64,000 nt of DNA from an uncultured Dysgonomonas sp. (GTDB lineage: Bacteria; Bacteroidota; Bacteroidia; Bacteroidales; Dysgonomonadaceae). The notes beneath the pieces were generated by a model. That model was not told the DNA's origin, searched no databases, and was given only the letters and a program-made list of their open reading frames with translations. Below, in pieces: positions 28,061 through 37,853 of the stretch (position 1 is the stretch's first letter; the number at the start of each line of letters is the position of its first letter). The stretch spans positions 1,296,871 to 1,360,870 of the forward strand of contig NZ_LT599032.1 of the NCBI RefSeq assembly GCF_900079725.1, read 5' to 3'. Made by a program: the position numbers and the translations under genes.

Positions 28061-30148
28061 TCAATTATTGAACCGCCACGAAATACCTAGTTTTAACATC
28101 CGGGGATTTACCGGATAACGATAGAGTGTAAATGATTCTCCATTCCCCATTCCATTGGTCAGATTATACATCATAATATAGAAACGGGTAAATTTCAAGT
28201 GTAAGTTTATATATGCCGTTGTTATCGGAAAATTACCAATCTTCTCCTCCCGTTGATTATAAAACTGCATGGTGAGCGGCTCATAACCGGGAGCATAATA
28301 TTCTGTAAAGAAATGTCCATCAACACCCATTTGTAGGGTCAATACCTTTGCTATCTTAGTCATCAGGTAAATATTAGAATATATACTGAGCTGGGGCAGA
28401 GGGATCACATTCTCATTTCCGGACTTCTGGTATACAATCTGATTATCCCAATGAAAGATTCCGGCTTTCAGCTCCTGATCTAACCGTAAAGAAACAACCT
28501 GAACACTACCGGATTCTTGTGCCGTTATTTTTTTTTCATTATAGTATATGTAATTCTTTATATTTTCCACCCCCCCGCTAATACGTGTTTTGGAAAAAGA
28601 TAATTCCGGAAAGTTAATTTCCCCTCCGACATATACCCTGTTGGTATTACTAAAGTTGGTATTTTCACTGTTCCAATTCCAATACTTGGAAGAAAAATTC
28701 TTTTGAAAAAAACTAGGACTTATACTTTTTATATACCCATTTGCTTTTGCCGAAACCTGCTTACCGAAAATATTCAGCATGGTGGTAATTTCCCCTTCGA
28801 GTTTATAATCCTTCCCATCCAGAATATTAAATTCTGCCGAGGCTTTATATCTCAGATATTTTCCTTTTTCTTTTGACAAAACACCGCCAATAGTCAATGC
28901 ATTTTCGCTATACCTGTCATGCAAGCCTGGCAATCCTCCCGGCATTGAATATTTACGCATATCGTATTCGGCAAAGGCAGTCAGCCCGAACTTAGTCCAT
29001 TTACGGAAACCTTCATTCATGGCCAACGCAAATGTATTCTTAAATGAATAATACGACATAAAGTCATTTACATTACTCATATATTTAGGCTCCAAATCAA
29101 CACTTTCTCCGTCTATATTATTATAATAATGATATAAGGTATCCATCCCTGCATAATCGGACAGAAAACGACGTTTCTGATCTGTATAATGAGTTGTGAA
29201 TATCACACTGGCCGGAGAAATATAATCTGCTTTCTTGCGCCAGGCTTTGGTCGTATCATTTACCATGTATTCCTCTTCGTCATTGCCCAGATCGTAGCGA
29301 TTGGTCACATAGAGATGCTTACCCCGCATCTTATTCCATGTACTCTGCATTCTCACGGGAATGTCGAGAGAATTGCCTCTGAATTGTGTCTGTACTATTT
29401 CATCCGAATTAGGATTGGTAATATATAAAGGATTGGTGATACCGCCATTTTCTATATTGTTGAAATTATTATTTGACAGAAAGGCATGCATCTTATATTT
29501 ATCGCCTATATAGCTAGCATAAAAATCATAATTCATCTGCTTATTAGACAGCGAAGTATAATTTCCCCGCGAATATATATAGTCGAAATCGAAGCCAACG
29601 TTCAGTTTCTTACCCAGATTCATGGAAATCTCCGTCTGCAAACGCTGTTCAGCGCTCTGCCCTCCGCCTCCTGTCTGATAGCGGACATTAGAATACGGTA
29701 CTTTTGTATTGAGATAATATTTATCCTGCGGATCTTTACGCCAATAGTGCATGGCATCGAGAAATACAAAACGGGAGGATTCCGGGCGATCAAAAAATAT
29801 CATCGATTGTGCCGGAGAACCGACATTCCCCAGATACCCCACATTAACATCGAGACCATCAACCAGCATACTCTGATGAAAATTAACGATAGCGGTATCC
29901 ATCGGTAAGAAAATGCGCTCTCCCAGACGAGGAGAAATCTTCCATCCATATATAGGGGGTACTTCGACCTTGGCAGTATCTACCGTCGTACCCGTTACCG
30001 GAAAGTTATCCGGAACCGGTGCTACCGAATCCGTTTGTTGCTTTTGAACGGTGGGAGTAGTCCGATTGGGTCTACGCCTGCTATCCTGAGCATTCAGCAC
30101 GGAAAATATGGCAAAAAATAGAAATGCTGTCAGTATATATTTTTTCAT
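28061..30148 (-). CDS. Putative porin (Porin_10-like outer-membrane protein)
   Basis: A 695-residue outer-membrane protein. I chose the ATG at 30148, which starts a clean signal peptide (MKKYILTAFLFFAIFSVLNAQ); an upstream GTG would add six residues before it. After a Pro/Thr/Gln-rich segment comes a long series of alternating strands rich in Tyr, Asn and aromatic pairs, ending in the outer-membrane-type LKLGISWRFNN. It resembles the putative porin family of Bacteroidetes. The substrate is unknown. It is co-transcribed with the binding protein 7 bases downstream. Confidence 0.83.
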   Translation of the reverse strand: MKKYILTAFLFFAIFSVLNAQDSRRRPNRTTPTVQKQQTDSVAPVPDNFPVTGTTVDTAKVEVPPIYGWKISPRLGERIFLPMDTAIVNFHQSMLVDGLDVNVGYLGNVGSPAQSMIFFDRPESSRFVFLDAMHYWRKDPQDKYYLNTKVPYSNVRYQTGGGGQSAEQRLQTEISMNLGKKLNVGFDFDYIYSRGNYTSLSNKQMNYDFYASYIGDKYKMHAFLSNNNFNNIENGGITNPLYITNPNSDEIVQTQFRGNSLDIPVRMQSTWNKMRGKHLYVTNRYDLGNDEEEYMVNDTTKAWRKKADYISPASVIFTTHYTDQKRRFLSDYAGMDTLYHYYNNIDGESVDLEPKYMSNVNDFMSYYSFKNTFALAMNEGFRKWTKFGLTAFAEYDMRKYSMPGGLPGLHDRYSENALTIGGVLSKEKGKYLRYKASAEFNILDGKDYKLEGEITTMLNIFGKQVSAKANGYIKSISPSFFQKNFSSKYWNWNSENTNFSNTNRVYVGGEINFPELSFSKTRISGGVENIKNYIYYNEKKITAQESGSVQVVSLRLDQELKAGIFHWDNQIVYQKSGNENVIPLPQLSIYSNIYLMTKIAKVLTLQMGVDGHFFTEYYAPGYEPLTMQFYNQREEKIGNFPITTAYINLHLKFTRFYIMMYNLTNGMGNGESFTLYRYPVNPRMLKLGISWRFNN

Positions 30149-30244
30149 CGGTGCAAACTTACACAAAAAATGAAAAATTAGAAGTTAATGTTTCTATAAA
30201 AACAGAGATTAGCATTTATTTATTGTATCAAAATAACCAAAGAG

Positions 30245-31360
30245 TCAGATTACTCCTTTAGTAGATGGAAGTTCGTAGTTGAAAATATCTCGTTTCTTTG
30301 CCATCTTAACAGCACGGGCAAAAGCCTTAAATATACCTTCTATTTTGTGATGTTCGTTTGCTCCTTCCGCTTTTATATTCAGATTCATCCTCGCAGAGTC
30401 GCTCAACGATTTAAAGAAATGCAGGAACATCTCAGTAGGCATATCCCCCACCCTCTCGCGATGAAACTCGGTATCCCATACAAGCCACGGACGTCCTCCG
30501 AAATCAAGAGCTACAGAACACAGGCAATCGTCCATCGGCAAGTAATATCCATAGCGCTCTATTCCCCGTTTATCTCCAAAAGCTTTATAAATTGCTTCCC
30601 CCAGGGCTATCGCAGTGTCCTCTATCGTATGGTGTTCATCCACATTGAGGTCGCCTTTTACTTTTATGGTCAAATCCATACCCGAATGCTTGCCTATCTG
30701 ATCGAGCATATGGTCAAAGAATCCAAGACCGGTAGTAATATTGCAAATACCTTTTCCATCGAGATTCAAGGCAATATAAATATCTGTTTCTTTAGTCGTA
30801 CGTTTTATTTCGGCTTTTCGTTCTCCGGCAAAGAGGAATTCACTGATAATATCCCAGTCTGTAGTCTGCAATACACAAGCATCTTTCAATTCCTCGGGAA
30901 CTTCCATATCGTCGCGAAGAAAAATTGCTTTTGCCCTGAGATTCTTTGCCAGTTCTACGTCGGTAAGACGGTCACCGATTACGAATGAATGTGCCAGATC
31001 ATATTCTTCATTCATATACTTACCCAATAGTCCTGTACGGGGTTTCCGGGTAGGCGCATTATCTTCAGGGAAGCTGCGGTCGATAAGTATATCGTCGAAA
31101 GTAATCCCTTCACCCTGCAATGTTTTCAGCATCAGATTATGTGCCGGCCAGAATGTATCTTCGGGAAACGATGAAGTCCCCAGTCCATCCTGATTAGTTA
31201 CCATCACAAATTCGAAATCCAGATTTTTACGGATAAAGTAAAGGTTACGGATAACTTTAGGATAGAACTCCAGTTTTTCAAGGCTATCCAGTTGATAATC
31301 TACCGGTGGCTCTATCACAATTGTTCCGTCACGATCTATAAATAATGCTCTTTTCTTCAT
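30245..31360 (-). CDS. hisB: Bifunctional histidinol-phosphatase / imidazoleglycerol-phosphate dehydratase
   Basis: It catalyses two histidine steps, dehydration of imidazole-glycerol phosphate and dephosphorylation of histidinol phosphate. The N-terminal HAD phosphatase (1-170) shows [20 protein letters not shown] and [12 protein letters not shown]. The IGPD domain (about 185-371) has [34 protein letters not shown] and [15 protein letters not shown] with paired manganese-binding histidines. The 371 residues fit the fused form. It is the last his gene, 1 base after hisC. Confidence 0.96.
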   Translation of the reverse strand: MKKRALFIDRDGTIVIEPPVDYQLDSLEKLEFYPKVIRNLYFIRKNLDFEFVMVTNQDGLGTSSFPEDTFWPAHNLMLKTLQGEGITFDDILIDRSFPEDNAPTRKPRTGLLGKYMNEEYDLAHSFVIGDRLTDVELAKNLRAKAIFLRDDMEVPEELKDACVLQTTDWDIISEFLFAGERKAEIKRTTKETDIYIALNLDGKGICNITTGLGFFDHMLDQIGKHSGMDLTIKVKGDLNVDEHHTIEDTAIALGEAIYKAFGDKRGIERYGYYLPMDDCLCSVALDFGGRPWLVWDTEFHRERVGDMPTEMFLHFFKSLSDSARMNLNIKAEGANEHHKIEGIFKAFARAVKMAKKRDIFNYELPSTKGVI

Positions 31361-31361
31361 T

Positions 31362-32390
31362 TCAAATATTTCTCAAAGTCTCTATCAATTTCTTATTTTC
31401 CTCATCTGTACCCACTGTAATACGCAGACAACCCGCACAGAGAGATACCGAATTACGATTGCGCACAATCACGCCTTTATCGGCCAGTTGCTTATATAAA
31501 CTGTTGGCATCGCCAACATTTACCAGTATAAAATTGGAATCGGTAGGATATACTTTTTGTACAAAAGATAGTTTTAGCAATTCCTCATTCAGATAGTCGC
31601 GTCCTTTGAGTAAGGTTTGAATCCATTCTTTCCTTAACTCCAGTTTATCCAGTTCGCCGTTCACAAAGTTCTGTGTGAGGATATTTACATTGTACGGATA
31701 TTTTACCTTATTGAATAGTTTGATAATTTCCGGTGATGCAAAAGCCATTCCTAAACGGACAGCGGCTAATCCCCATGCTTTGGAAAATGTTTGCAAAACT
31801 ATCAGATTCGGGTATTTTTGCAAATCATTCAGCCATGTTTTTTCAGCTGCAAAATCTATGTAGGCTTCATCGACGATTACAATACCGGAAAAAGAATCCA
31901 ACACTTTTTCTATTTCTTTTCTGTTCAGCAGATTTCCTGTCGGATTATTCGGAGAGCAAAGGAATATCAATTTTGTATTTTCATCTGTCTTTTCCAGCAA
32001 TGTACCGGCTTCAAGATCAAAATTGCTGTCCAGTAATACTTTGCGATATTCCACATCGTTTACATCGGCACACACCTGATACATACCGTATGTAGGATCA
32101 ATAGCCACAATATTATCGATACGGGGCTCGCAAAATATACGAATGACAAGGTCTATGGGTTCATCACTCCCATTGCCCAAGAAAATCTTCTCCGGCTGAA
32201 TATCTTTTATTTTCGATATTTTTTCTTTCAGTGCCCATTGCAATGGGTCGGGATAACGGTTGTACTTATCGTTTAATGGATTTTCATTTGCATCCAGAAA
32301 TACGGAAGCCTCCCCTTTAAACTCGTCACGGGCCGAAGAATAGGCCTTCATATTCCATACATTCTTGCGGACTAATTGTTGCAGATTCAT
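31362..32390 (-). CDS. hisC: Histidinol-phosphate aminotransferase
   Basis: A PLP enzyme of 342 residues that transaminates imidazole-acetol phosphate to histidinol phosphate. [10 protein letters not shown] (31-40), [11 protein letters not shown] (71-81), CSPNNPTGN (145-153) and the PLP lysine in [14 protein letters not shown] (Lys204) are all present. It directly precedes hisB. A gap of 108 bases, holding an imperfect 12-bp inverted repeat (32420-32457), separates it from the DJ-1 gene upstream. Confidence 0.95.
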   Translation of the reverse strand: MNLQQLVRKNVWNMKAYSSARDEFKGEASVFLDANENPLNDKYNRYPDPLQWALKEKISKIKDIQPEKIFLGNGSDEPIDLVIRIFCEPRIDNIVAIDPTYGMYQVCADVNDVEYRKVLLDSNFDLEAGTLLEKTDENTKLIFLCSPNNPTGNLLNRKEIEKVLDSFSGIVIVDEAYIDFAAEKTWLNDLQKYPNLIVLQTFSKAWGLAAVRLGMAFASPEIIKLFNKVKYPYNVNILTQNFVNGELDKLELRKEWIQTLLKGRDYLNEELLKLSFVQKVYPTDSNFILVNVGDANSLYKQLADKGVIVRNRNSVSLCAGCLRITVGTDEENKKLIETLRNI

Positions 32391-32498
32391 TGTTTATTCA
32401 ATTATCATTTAAAATCAATGCCCTTTGCACAAATCAAAAGCTTAGCACAAAGGACATTAAAACTATTTATCTTCGATCAGCCTGCAAAAGCTGACTAT

Positions 32499-33077
32499 TT
32501 ATAGCTCTACCCTTACTCCCAGCAATTTATAAAACTCCCTTAATATAGCAGGATGTCCCGGCCATGCAGGGGAAGTTGTCAGATTACCGTCTGTAATAGC
32601 TTCCGTTGCCGGAATATCTTTATAATTACCTCCGGCCAGTGTAACTTCCGGACCTACGGCGACATAACATGTCAATGTACGTCCTTTTACCACATTGGCG
32701 GCTGTCAGTATCTGAATGCCGTGACAAATAGCAGCTACAGGCAAATTCTTTTCGAAGAAATAGCGTGTGTATTCTATCACCTTAGGGTCGAGACGAATAT
32801 ATTCAGGTGCACGCCCACCTGTGATATAAAGCCCGGCATAATCTTCCAGTTTCACACTATCGAAACTCTTTGTCAGTGTAAAATTGTGACCTCTCAATTC
32901 CACATATGTCTGGAAACCTACAAAATCGTGTATTGCTGTTGCTACCTGATCCCCGGCTTTCTTTCCCGGACATACCACATCGACATGAAAGCCAATGCTG
33001 CAAAGAGCCTGATAAGGCACCATCAACTCGTAATCTTCGACAAAATCACCTGCCAGCATCAATATTCTTTTACCCAT
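32499..33077 (-). CDS. DJ-1/PfpI family protein (class I glutamine amidotransferase-like)
   Basis: A 192-residue DJ-1/PfpI protein. The nucleophile-elbow cysteine is in AAICHGIQIL (Cys about 117) and the partner glutamate is in DFVEDYEL near residue 14. Relatives include proteases, chaperones and glyoxalase/deglycase-like enzymes, so the activity cannot be assigned. It sits inside the his gene cluster on the same strand, between the GNAT-cupin gene and hisC, with gaps of about 100 bases on both sides. Confidence 0.85.
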   Translation of the reverse strand: MGKRILMLAGDFVEDYELMVPYQALCSIGFHVDVVCPGKKAGDQVATAIHDFVGFQTYVELRGHNFTLTKSFDSVKLEDYAGLYITGGRAPEYIRLDPKVIEYTRYFFEKNLPVAAICHGIQILTAANVVKGRTLTCYVAVGPEVTLAGGNYKDIPATEAITDGNLTTSPAWPGHPAILREFYKLLGVRVEL

Positions 33078-33174
33078 AATACAATAGATTTAGAAATTCG
33101 ACAATTAATAAACTAGCCTAAATATAAGGATAATTGTTAAAATCGAACAGGTTCCTATAGTAAAAAATAATTAA

Positions 33175-34062
33175 TCAGACCTTTTCGTATGTCGTTACCA
33201 CAAATATGATCAACGGCTCATCACCGGTATTGATGATAGAATGGTAATTATCATCTCCCTGTATGGATGTCACATTTCCTTTTTTCAGGTTAAATTTCCT
33301 TGTTATTTTATCCTGCCCTTCACGTTCTATATATTCTCCTTCGCCATGTACAAGCACATACAGTTCCTGTTCTTTTTTGGTTCCATGCTCATGAAACCCC
33401 GCCTGATCACCCTTATTCAGAAGAACCATATATGTACCGATACGATTGTTTACCAACTCTCCTTTTTCAAAGACAGAGAGCATATATACCACACCATTCC
33501 CGCCGTACATAGGGTCACGCTTTTCTACATCGATCACACCACGCTGCGGCTTACCAAAAGGAGTAAGTGTAATGTCGATATATTTCGAAACTTCGTCAAT
33601 TACCTGTTGTTTTTCTTTTTCCATTTTTATTTGCTTTTCCATTTCGAAGTGAGGAATACCCACCTCTGTAAATTCATCTCCTATTATTTTATAATCATAT
33701 TTCCGATAAAAATCCACAGCGACCTTGCGGGCATGCAGCACGATTTTTTCAAATCCTTCCCTCTCGGCCACATATTCGGCAAAAGAGAGCATACTCGTAC
33801 CGAGTCCGCTTTTTTGTACGTCTGTGTCTACGGCCATTTGCCGCATTTTAACTACTTTATCATCAATGCGGGTAAGGATACAGCAGGCGACCATCTTTTG
33901 AGTCTCGGACAGAACAAGCCCAAGAAGAATATCATCCCTGTCCTTTAAGATGTCGCCCTCTGTAAATATCAGACCTAAAGGCTCCCGCAATATTTTAGTG
34001 CGAAGAGTGAGCATTTCTCGGTAGTCTGCACTCTCGTATTTTATAATTTGTGGATATATCAT
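33175..34062 (-). CDS. GNAT acetyltransferase fused to a cupin domain
   Basis: A 295-residue two-domain protein. Residues about 5-143 are a GNAT N-acetyltransferase, with the acetyl-CoA loop region MRQMAVDTDVQKSGLGTSML and the ending ARKVAVDFYRKYDYKIIGDEF. Residues about 185-293 are a cupin with metal-type histidines in GFHEHGTKKEQELYVLVHGEG (HEH 224-226) and a later His in DDNYHSIIN. A Lys/Glu-rich linker joins them. Both domains occur separately in many genomes; I do not recognise this fusion. It lies within the his cluster, 7 bases downstream of the acyltransferase. Confidence 0.82.
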   Translation of the reverse strand: MIYPQIIKYESADYREMLTLRTKILREPLGLIFTEGDILKDRDDILLGLVLSETQKMVACCILTRIDDKVVKMRQMAVDTDVQKSGLGTSMLSFAEYVAEREGFEKIVLHARKVAVDFYRKYDYKIIGDEFTEVGIPHFEMEKQIKMEKEKQQVIDEVSKYIDITLTPFGKPQRGVIDVEKRDPMYGGNGVVYMLSVFEKGELVNNRIGTYMVLLNKGDQAGFHEHGTKKEQELYVLVHGEGEYIEREGQDKITRKFNLKKGNVTSIQGDDNYHSIINTGDEPLIIFVVTTYEKV

Positions 34063-34069
34063 CTCTTTT

Positions 34070-34980
34070 TTAATTTGTTAAGCCAAACATATACTTTCTA
34101 ATGAATGATACTTTATTTAACTTTGGCAAAACATACAAAAATAATACTATAAAACTAAAAGAGAGCACATAATACTCTATATCATTATTTGCCAACGCCT
34201 TAGATAGCAACACAGGTAACATATGCCATAAATATATTGACATTGAGTTAATTCCCACCCATGTTAAAAATTTATTCTGATAATTATTTTGTAAATGACT
34301 GATTGCAAAATAAGCTAAAGAAATATTGAGTAATAGAAAGCAAAGGGGAATGAAAGAGCTTTTGGGATAAGAAAACAAGAACAAGTATCCTACAATAGAC
34401 AGCAAGAGAATAGCCTTATTCAAAAAGCTATCTTTCAATTCTCTTTTTCTTAAAATAACTCCTAAAGTAAAAAATAAGATATAATATGGTCGAATACTCA
34501 AATTTAGAATATCATAATATGTATTTTCAAACAAATCAAATTTAGATATTAATTTAGTTATTATATATATACTAATAGATAGTACAATCATAAATTTAAA
34601 CGACCCATTCAATTTAAAAAAGCTCCAATATACTAATATACAAAACAAATAAGATAAGATAAAATAAACCACAAATGATAATATATATAAGCTAAATATC
34701 CATCTTGTAAATAAAGTATTAGATTATAAACAATTAGAGCGATTATAAAAGGAATAATAATACGAAACAAATATTTATGAATCAAAGCACTAAAAGACAA
34801 TTCTTTAATCTTAGAATAATTAAATAAATATCCAGAGACACAAAAAAACAAAGGCATATGAAAACTATATATCACATATCTAACAATGTTTTTATCAATT
34901 GTCCCTTGCAAAATATGTCCTAAAACAACCAATAATATCAAAAAGCCCTTTAAACTATCAATTTGTTGAATTCTAGTCAT
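34070..34980 (-). pseudogene. Acyltransferase 3 family membrane protein, frameshifted by a 5-bp tandem duplication
   Basis: An integral membrane O-acyltransferase of the acyltransferase-3 family. The N-terminal opening is IQQIDSLKGFLILLVVLGHI, and SFHMPLFFCVSGYLF follows. The first frame (ATG 34980) stops after 115 residues at 34633. The rest continues in another frame to 34070 (SMSIYLWHMLPVLL near the end). At the break the 5-base unit TAAGA occurs twice (34650-34659, plus strand); removing one copy joins the frames into HLWFILSYLFCILVYWS. The gene is far more AT-rich than its neighbours. Its ATG overlaps the hisD stop (ATGA). It may be a recent insertion, now inactive or slippage-switched. 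Confidence 0.78.
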
Positions 34981-36254
34981 TCTTTCAACCGTAATGTTAC
35001 AGCATTTTTATGCGCATATAACTCCTCATTCTCCGCCATTACTTCTATTGCCGGACCAAGATTACGGATACCGTCTTTTGTGATTTTCTGGAAAGTGATT
35101 TTCTTGACAAAGCTATCCAGGTTTACACCGCTGTAAGCTGTTGCATAACCGTTGGTAGGCAAAGTATGATTCGTTCCCGAAGCATAATCTCCCGCACTTT
35201 CGGGCGTATAATGTCCGAGAAAGACCGAACCTGCATTAATGACCTCATCCGCAATATCCATATAATCGGATGTTTCTATAATCAGATGCTCCGGCGCGTA
35301 TTGATTCGTCATATCTATTATTTCATTGTTGTCTTTTAACAGAATAAGTTTACTATTCTGCAAAGCCTTTTCCGCTATTTCACGGCGGGGTAATTCAACC
35401 AATTGCAGTTCTATTTCCTGCAATACATCCGCAATAAACTGTTCGCTGGTAGTAGTCAGTATCACCTGACTGTCAGCCCCGTGTTCTGCCTGAGATAATA
35501 AATCCGCCGCCACAAATGCCGGGTTTGCCGTATCATCAGCTATTACCTGCACTTCCGATGGTCCGGCAGGCATATCTATTGCCACATCGCAAAGGCTTAC
35601 AAGCTGCTTAGCCGCCATTACATACTGGTTGCCGGGCCCGAATATCTTATATACTTTGGGGACAGTCTCCGTACCATAGGCCATGGCTCCGATGGCCTGT
35701 ATCCCCCCTATCTTGAATATCTTATCTACTCCGGCTTCCTGTGCGGCAAAAAGTATTGCCGGATGTATTTTACCTTCTTTATTCGGTGGAGAACAAAGTA
35801 CGATTTCTTTACAACCTGCAATTTTTGCCGGAACGGCAAGCATAAGTACTGTGGAAAACAAGGGTGCTGTCCCTCCCGGAATATATAAGCCGACCTTTTC
35901 TATAGCTACAGCTTTCTGCCAGCATGTAACACCCTGAGTAGTCTCGATTATCTTACTTTCGAAAATCTGGCTACGGTGAAAAGCCTCTATATTTCTTTTT
36001 GCTAAACGAATAGCCGCTCTCAATTCTTCAGAAACCAAAGATTCGGAAGCCTCTATTTCTTCGCGGGTTACTGTTAACGAAGAAAGTTTCACTTTATCAA
36101 ACCTTTCTTCATATTCAAGAATAGCCTTATCTCCTCTCCCCCTTATATCGGCAAGCACCGCACTCACTGTATTATTCAACGAAGATGTATCAAATTGAGG
36201 GCGAACCAATATAGAAGCCCACTCCAAACGTTCCGGATATCTTATTATCTGCAT
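34977..36254 (-). CDS. hisD: Histidinol dehydrogenase
   Basis: A zinc enzyme of 425 residues that oxidises histidinol to histidine with NAD in two steps. Typical segments are IPGGTAPLFSTVLML, GPGNQYVMAAKQ, DMPAGPSEVQVIADD, SQAEHGADSQVILTT and NQYAPEHLIIETSD, carrying the conserved Glu/His and metal-ligand positions. The start MQIIRYPERLEWAS is normal for Bacteroidales HisD. It lies 4 bases after the GNAT gene and overlaps the next gene by 4 bases, so these genes form one transcript with hisG. Confidence 0.96.
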   Translation of the reverse strand: MQIIRYPERLEWASILVRPQFDTSSLNNTVSAVLADIRGRGDKAILEYEERFDKVKLSSLTVTREEIEASESLVSEELRAAIRLAKRNIEAFHRSQIFESKIIETTQGVTCWQKAVAIEKVGLYIPGGTAPLFSTVLMLAVPAKIAGCKEIVLCSPPNKEGKIHPAILFAAQEAGVDKIFKIGGIQAIGAMAYGTETVPKVYKIFGPGNQYVMAAKQLVSLCDVAIDMPAGPSEVQVIADDTANPAFVAADLLSQAEHGADSQVILTTTSEQFIADVLQEIELQLVELPRREIAEKALQNSKLILLKDNNEIIDMTNQYAPEHLIIETSDYMDIADEVINAGSVFLGHYTPESAGDYASGTNHTLPTNGYATAYSGVNLDSFVKKITFQKITKDGIRNLGPAIEVMAENEELYAHKNAVTLRLKE

Positions 36255-36258
36255 TTGT

Positions 36259-36786
36259 CTAACCTTTGTATTCTTTTTTCAATAAACTATATACTGCAAT
36301 ATCAGTAAATACATTATCAACGAGCAATTCACCATCTCGCTCAATCCCCTCAAGCTGAAAGCCGAGCTTTTCAGGTATCCGTCTGCTTTTGTGGTTGTTT
36401 ACTGCTACTTTTATCTGTATGCGGTTTATATCCATTTCGGTAAAAGCACATTGAAGCAATTTTCTGACAGAATGTACCATAATACCTTTTCCCTGCGCAT
36501 ATTGTGACAGCCAGTAGCCTATCTCGATCTTTTTATTGGTTGAATCAGTATCTTTAAAGCCGACTAAACCTACAAATTGTTCCTGAAAATAAATGGTAAA
36601 CTGCTTATCTGCTGTCTGCAAAACATGATTTACAAAGCTGGCGGTATCTTCCACTTCTTTCGTAGTATCCACAAAGGGCAGCCACTCGCGCATATATTCA
36701 CGTTCGTCATTCAACGTATTGAAAATCTTAAAAATGTCATCTACTGACAACGGATATAAAACTATATCGTCCGAAACCTGTATCAT
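36259..36786 (-). CDS. RimJ/RimL-type GNAT acetyltransferase
   Basis: A 175-residue N-acetyltransferase of the RimL/SpeG branch: a variable N-terminus, then IEIGYWLSQYAQGKGIMVHSVRKLLQ (Q/RxxGxG-type acetyl-CoA loop, about 91-110) and NRIQIKVAVNNHKSRRIPEKLGFQLEG. Its substrate is unknown; relatives acetylate ribosomal proteins or small amines. It starts inside the hisG stop (ATGA overlap) and ends 4 bases before hisD, so it is translationally tied to the his operon. Confidence 0.88.
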   Translation of the reverse strand: MIQVSDDIVLYPLSVDDIFKIFNTLNDEREYMREWLPFVDTTKEVEDTASFVNHVLQTADKQFTIYFQEQFVGLVGFKDTDSTNKKIEIGYWLSQYAQGKGIMVHSVRKLLQCAFTEMDINRIQIKVAVNNHKSRRIPEKLGFQLEGIERDGELLVDNVFTDIAVYSLLKKEYKG

Positions 36787-37637
36787 AATATCATTTTTTC
36801 GATTGGTAACACTAATATTCCTTCTGCACCTAAGGATTTCAGTTTACTAATCACTTCCCAGAAACGCTTATCTTCCACTACTGATTGCACCGAGCACCAG
36901 CCTTTTGTTGCCAGTGGAGTTACAGTAGGACTACGCATCCCGGGGAGAATATCTATAATTTCCTCCAGTTTATCTTCAGGCGCATTCAAAAGTACATATT
37001 TTTTATCAGTCGCAGTTTGTACAGCTTCAATTCTGAATATCAATTCGTCAAGGATATCCTTCTTTTCTTGCGAAAGATTCTTTGTTGCTATTAACAAGGC
37101 TTCAGATTGCATAACGACTTCTACTTCTTTCAACCGGTTACTGACAAGCGTACCTCCAGAGCTGACAATGTCGAAAATTGCATCCGACAATCCGATACTC
37201 GGTGAAATCTCTACAGAACCTGTAATAATATGTATATCGGAATTAATACCCCGCTCTTTCATATATTTATTCAGGATAAAAGGATATGAAGTCGCTATTT
37301 TCTTTCCCTCGAACCATTTTACACCTTCATAATTTTCATCTTTAGGAATGGCCAAAGACAGGCGGCATTTACTAAAACCCAGCCGTTTAATAACTTCTGC
37401 GTCCTCATTTTTTTCCACGTATTCATTCTCTCCTACCACTCCTATGTCGGCAACTCCCGTTGCTACGGCCTGAGGAATATCATCATCGCGCAGGAAAAGT
37501 ATTTCGACAGGAAACCCTTTTGCCGGGACAAGTAGCGTGCGCTTAATATTGTTCAGTTTTACACCTGCTTCCTGTAGAAGCTCCATCGTTTCTTCAAATA
37601 ACCGGCCTTTCGATTGTACTGCAATTCTTAATACCAT
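36783..37637 (-). CDS. hisG: ATP phosphoribosyltransferase (long form)
   Basis: First enzyme of histidine synthesis, joining ATP and PRPP; usually feedback-inhibited by histidine. The 284 residues and the C-terminal regulatory part (about 210-284, MRSPTVTPLATKGWCSVQSVV) mark the long, HisZ-independent form. I start at the ATG 37637 (MVLRIAVQSKGRLFEETMEL); an upstream TTG would add ten unlikely residues. Substrate motifs include GVADIGVVGENEY and ISPSIGLSDAIFDIVSSGGTL. It is the first structural gene after the his attenuator. Confidence 0.95.
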   Translation of the reverse strand: MVLRIAVQSKGRLFEETMELLQEAGVKLNNIKRTLLVPAKGFPVEILFLRDDDIPQAVATGVADIGVVGENEYVEKNEDAEVIKRLGFSKCRLSLAIPKDENYEGVKWFEGKKIATSYPFILNKYMKERGINSDIHIITGSVEISPSIGLSDAIFDIVSSGGTLVSNRLKEVEVVMQSEALLIATKNLSQEKKDILDELIFRIEAVQTATDKKYVLLNAPEDKLEEIIDILPGMRSPTVTPLATKGWCSVQSVVEDKRFWEVISKLKSLGAEGILVLPIEKMIL

Positions 37638-37712
37638 AATATATATTTCAAGATTTAATAATTTCAAGATTTAAAGATTGTAAGTAGACAACCAATATCT
37701 GTAAACTGAAAA

Positions 37713-37747
37713 CAAAAAAAGAGCCTACCCTTATCAGGTAAGCTCTT
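37713..37747 (-). terminator. his operon attenuator (leader terminator)
   Basis: On the minus strand AAGAGCTTACC pairs with GGTAGGCTCTT (one G-U pair, 7-base loop), followed by seven T residues. It lies between the leader peptide and hisG. The CTTACC in its 5' arm (plus 37737-37742) is complementary to GGTAAG near the leader stop (plus 37784-37789), which can form an antiterminator when ribosomes stall on the histidine codons. Confidence 0.85.
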
Positions 37748-37770
37748 ACTATATCTTTGCTATCATCACA

Positions 37771-37833
37771 TCAATATATGTTACTTACCAATGGCAGTAA
37801 TATAAAATGATGATGATGTGCTTTATTGTACAT
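37771..37833 (-). CDS. hisL: Histidine operon leader peptide
   Basis: A 20-codon open frame reading MYNKAHHHHFILLPLVSNIY. Four consecutive CAT histidine codons (residues 6-9) are the hallmark of a his attenuator leader. It starts about 14 bases after the predicted transcription start and ends 24 bases before the terminator stem. Scarce charged tRNA-His would stall the ribosome on the CAT run, leaving the downstream GGTAAG free to pair with the terminator's 5' arm and so letting transcription reach hisG. The peptide itself probably has no other function. Confidence 0.88.
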   Translation of the reverse strand: MYNKAHHHHFILLPLVSNIY

Positions 37834-37853
37834 AATTATAATCTTTACAAAAA

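Noticed and set aside
37771-37833. Reading the four-His run as a chance CAT repeat
   Set aside because: Its position between a consensus promoter and a terminator with matching antiterminator pairing, directly before hisG, makes a leader peptide far more likely.
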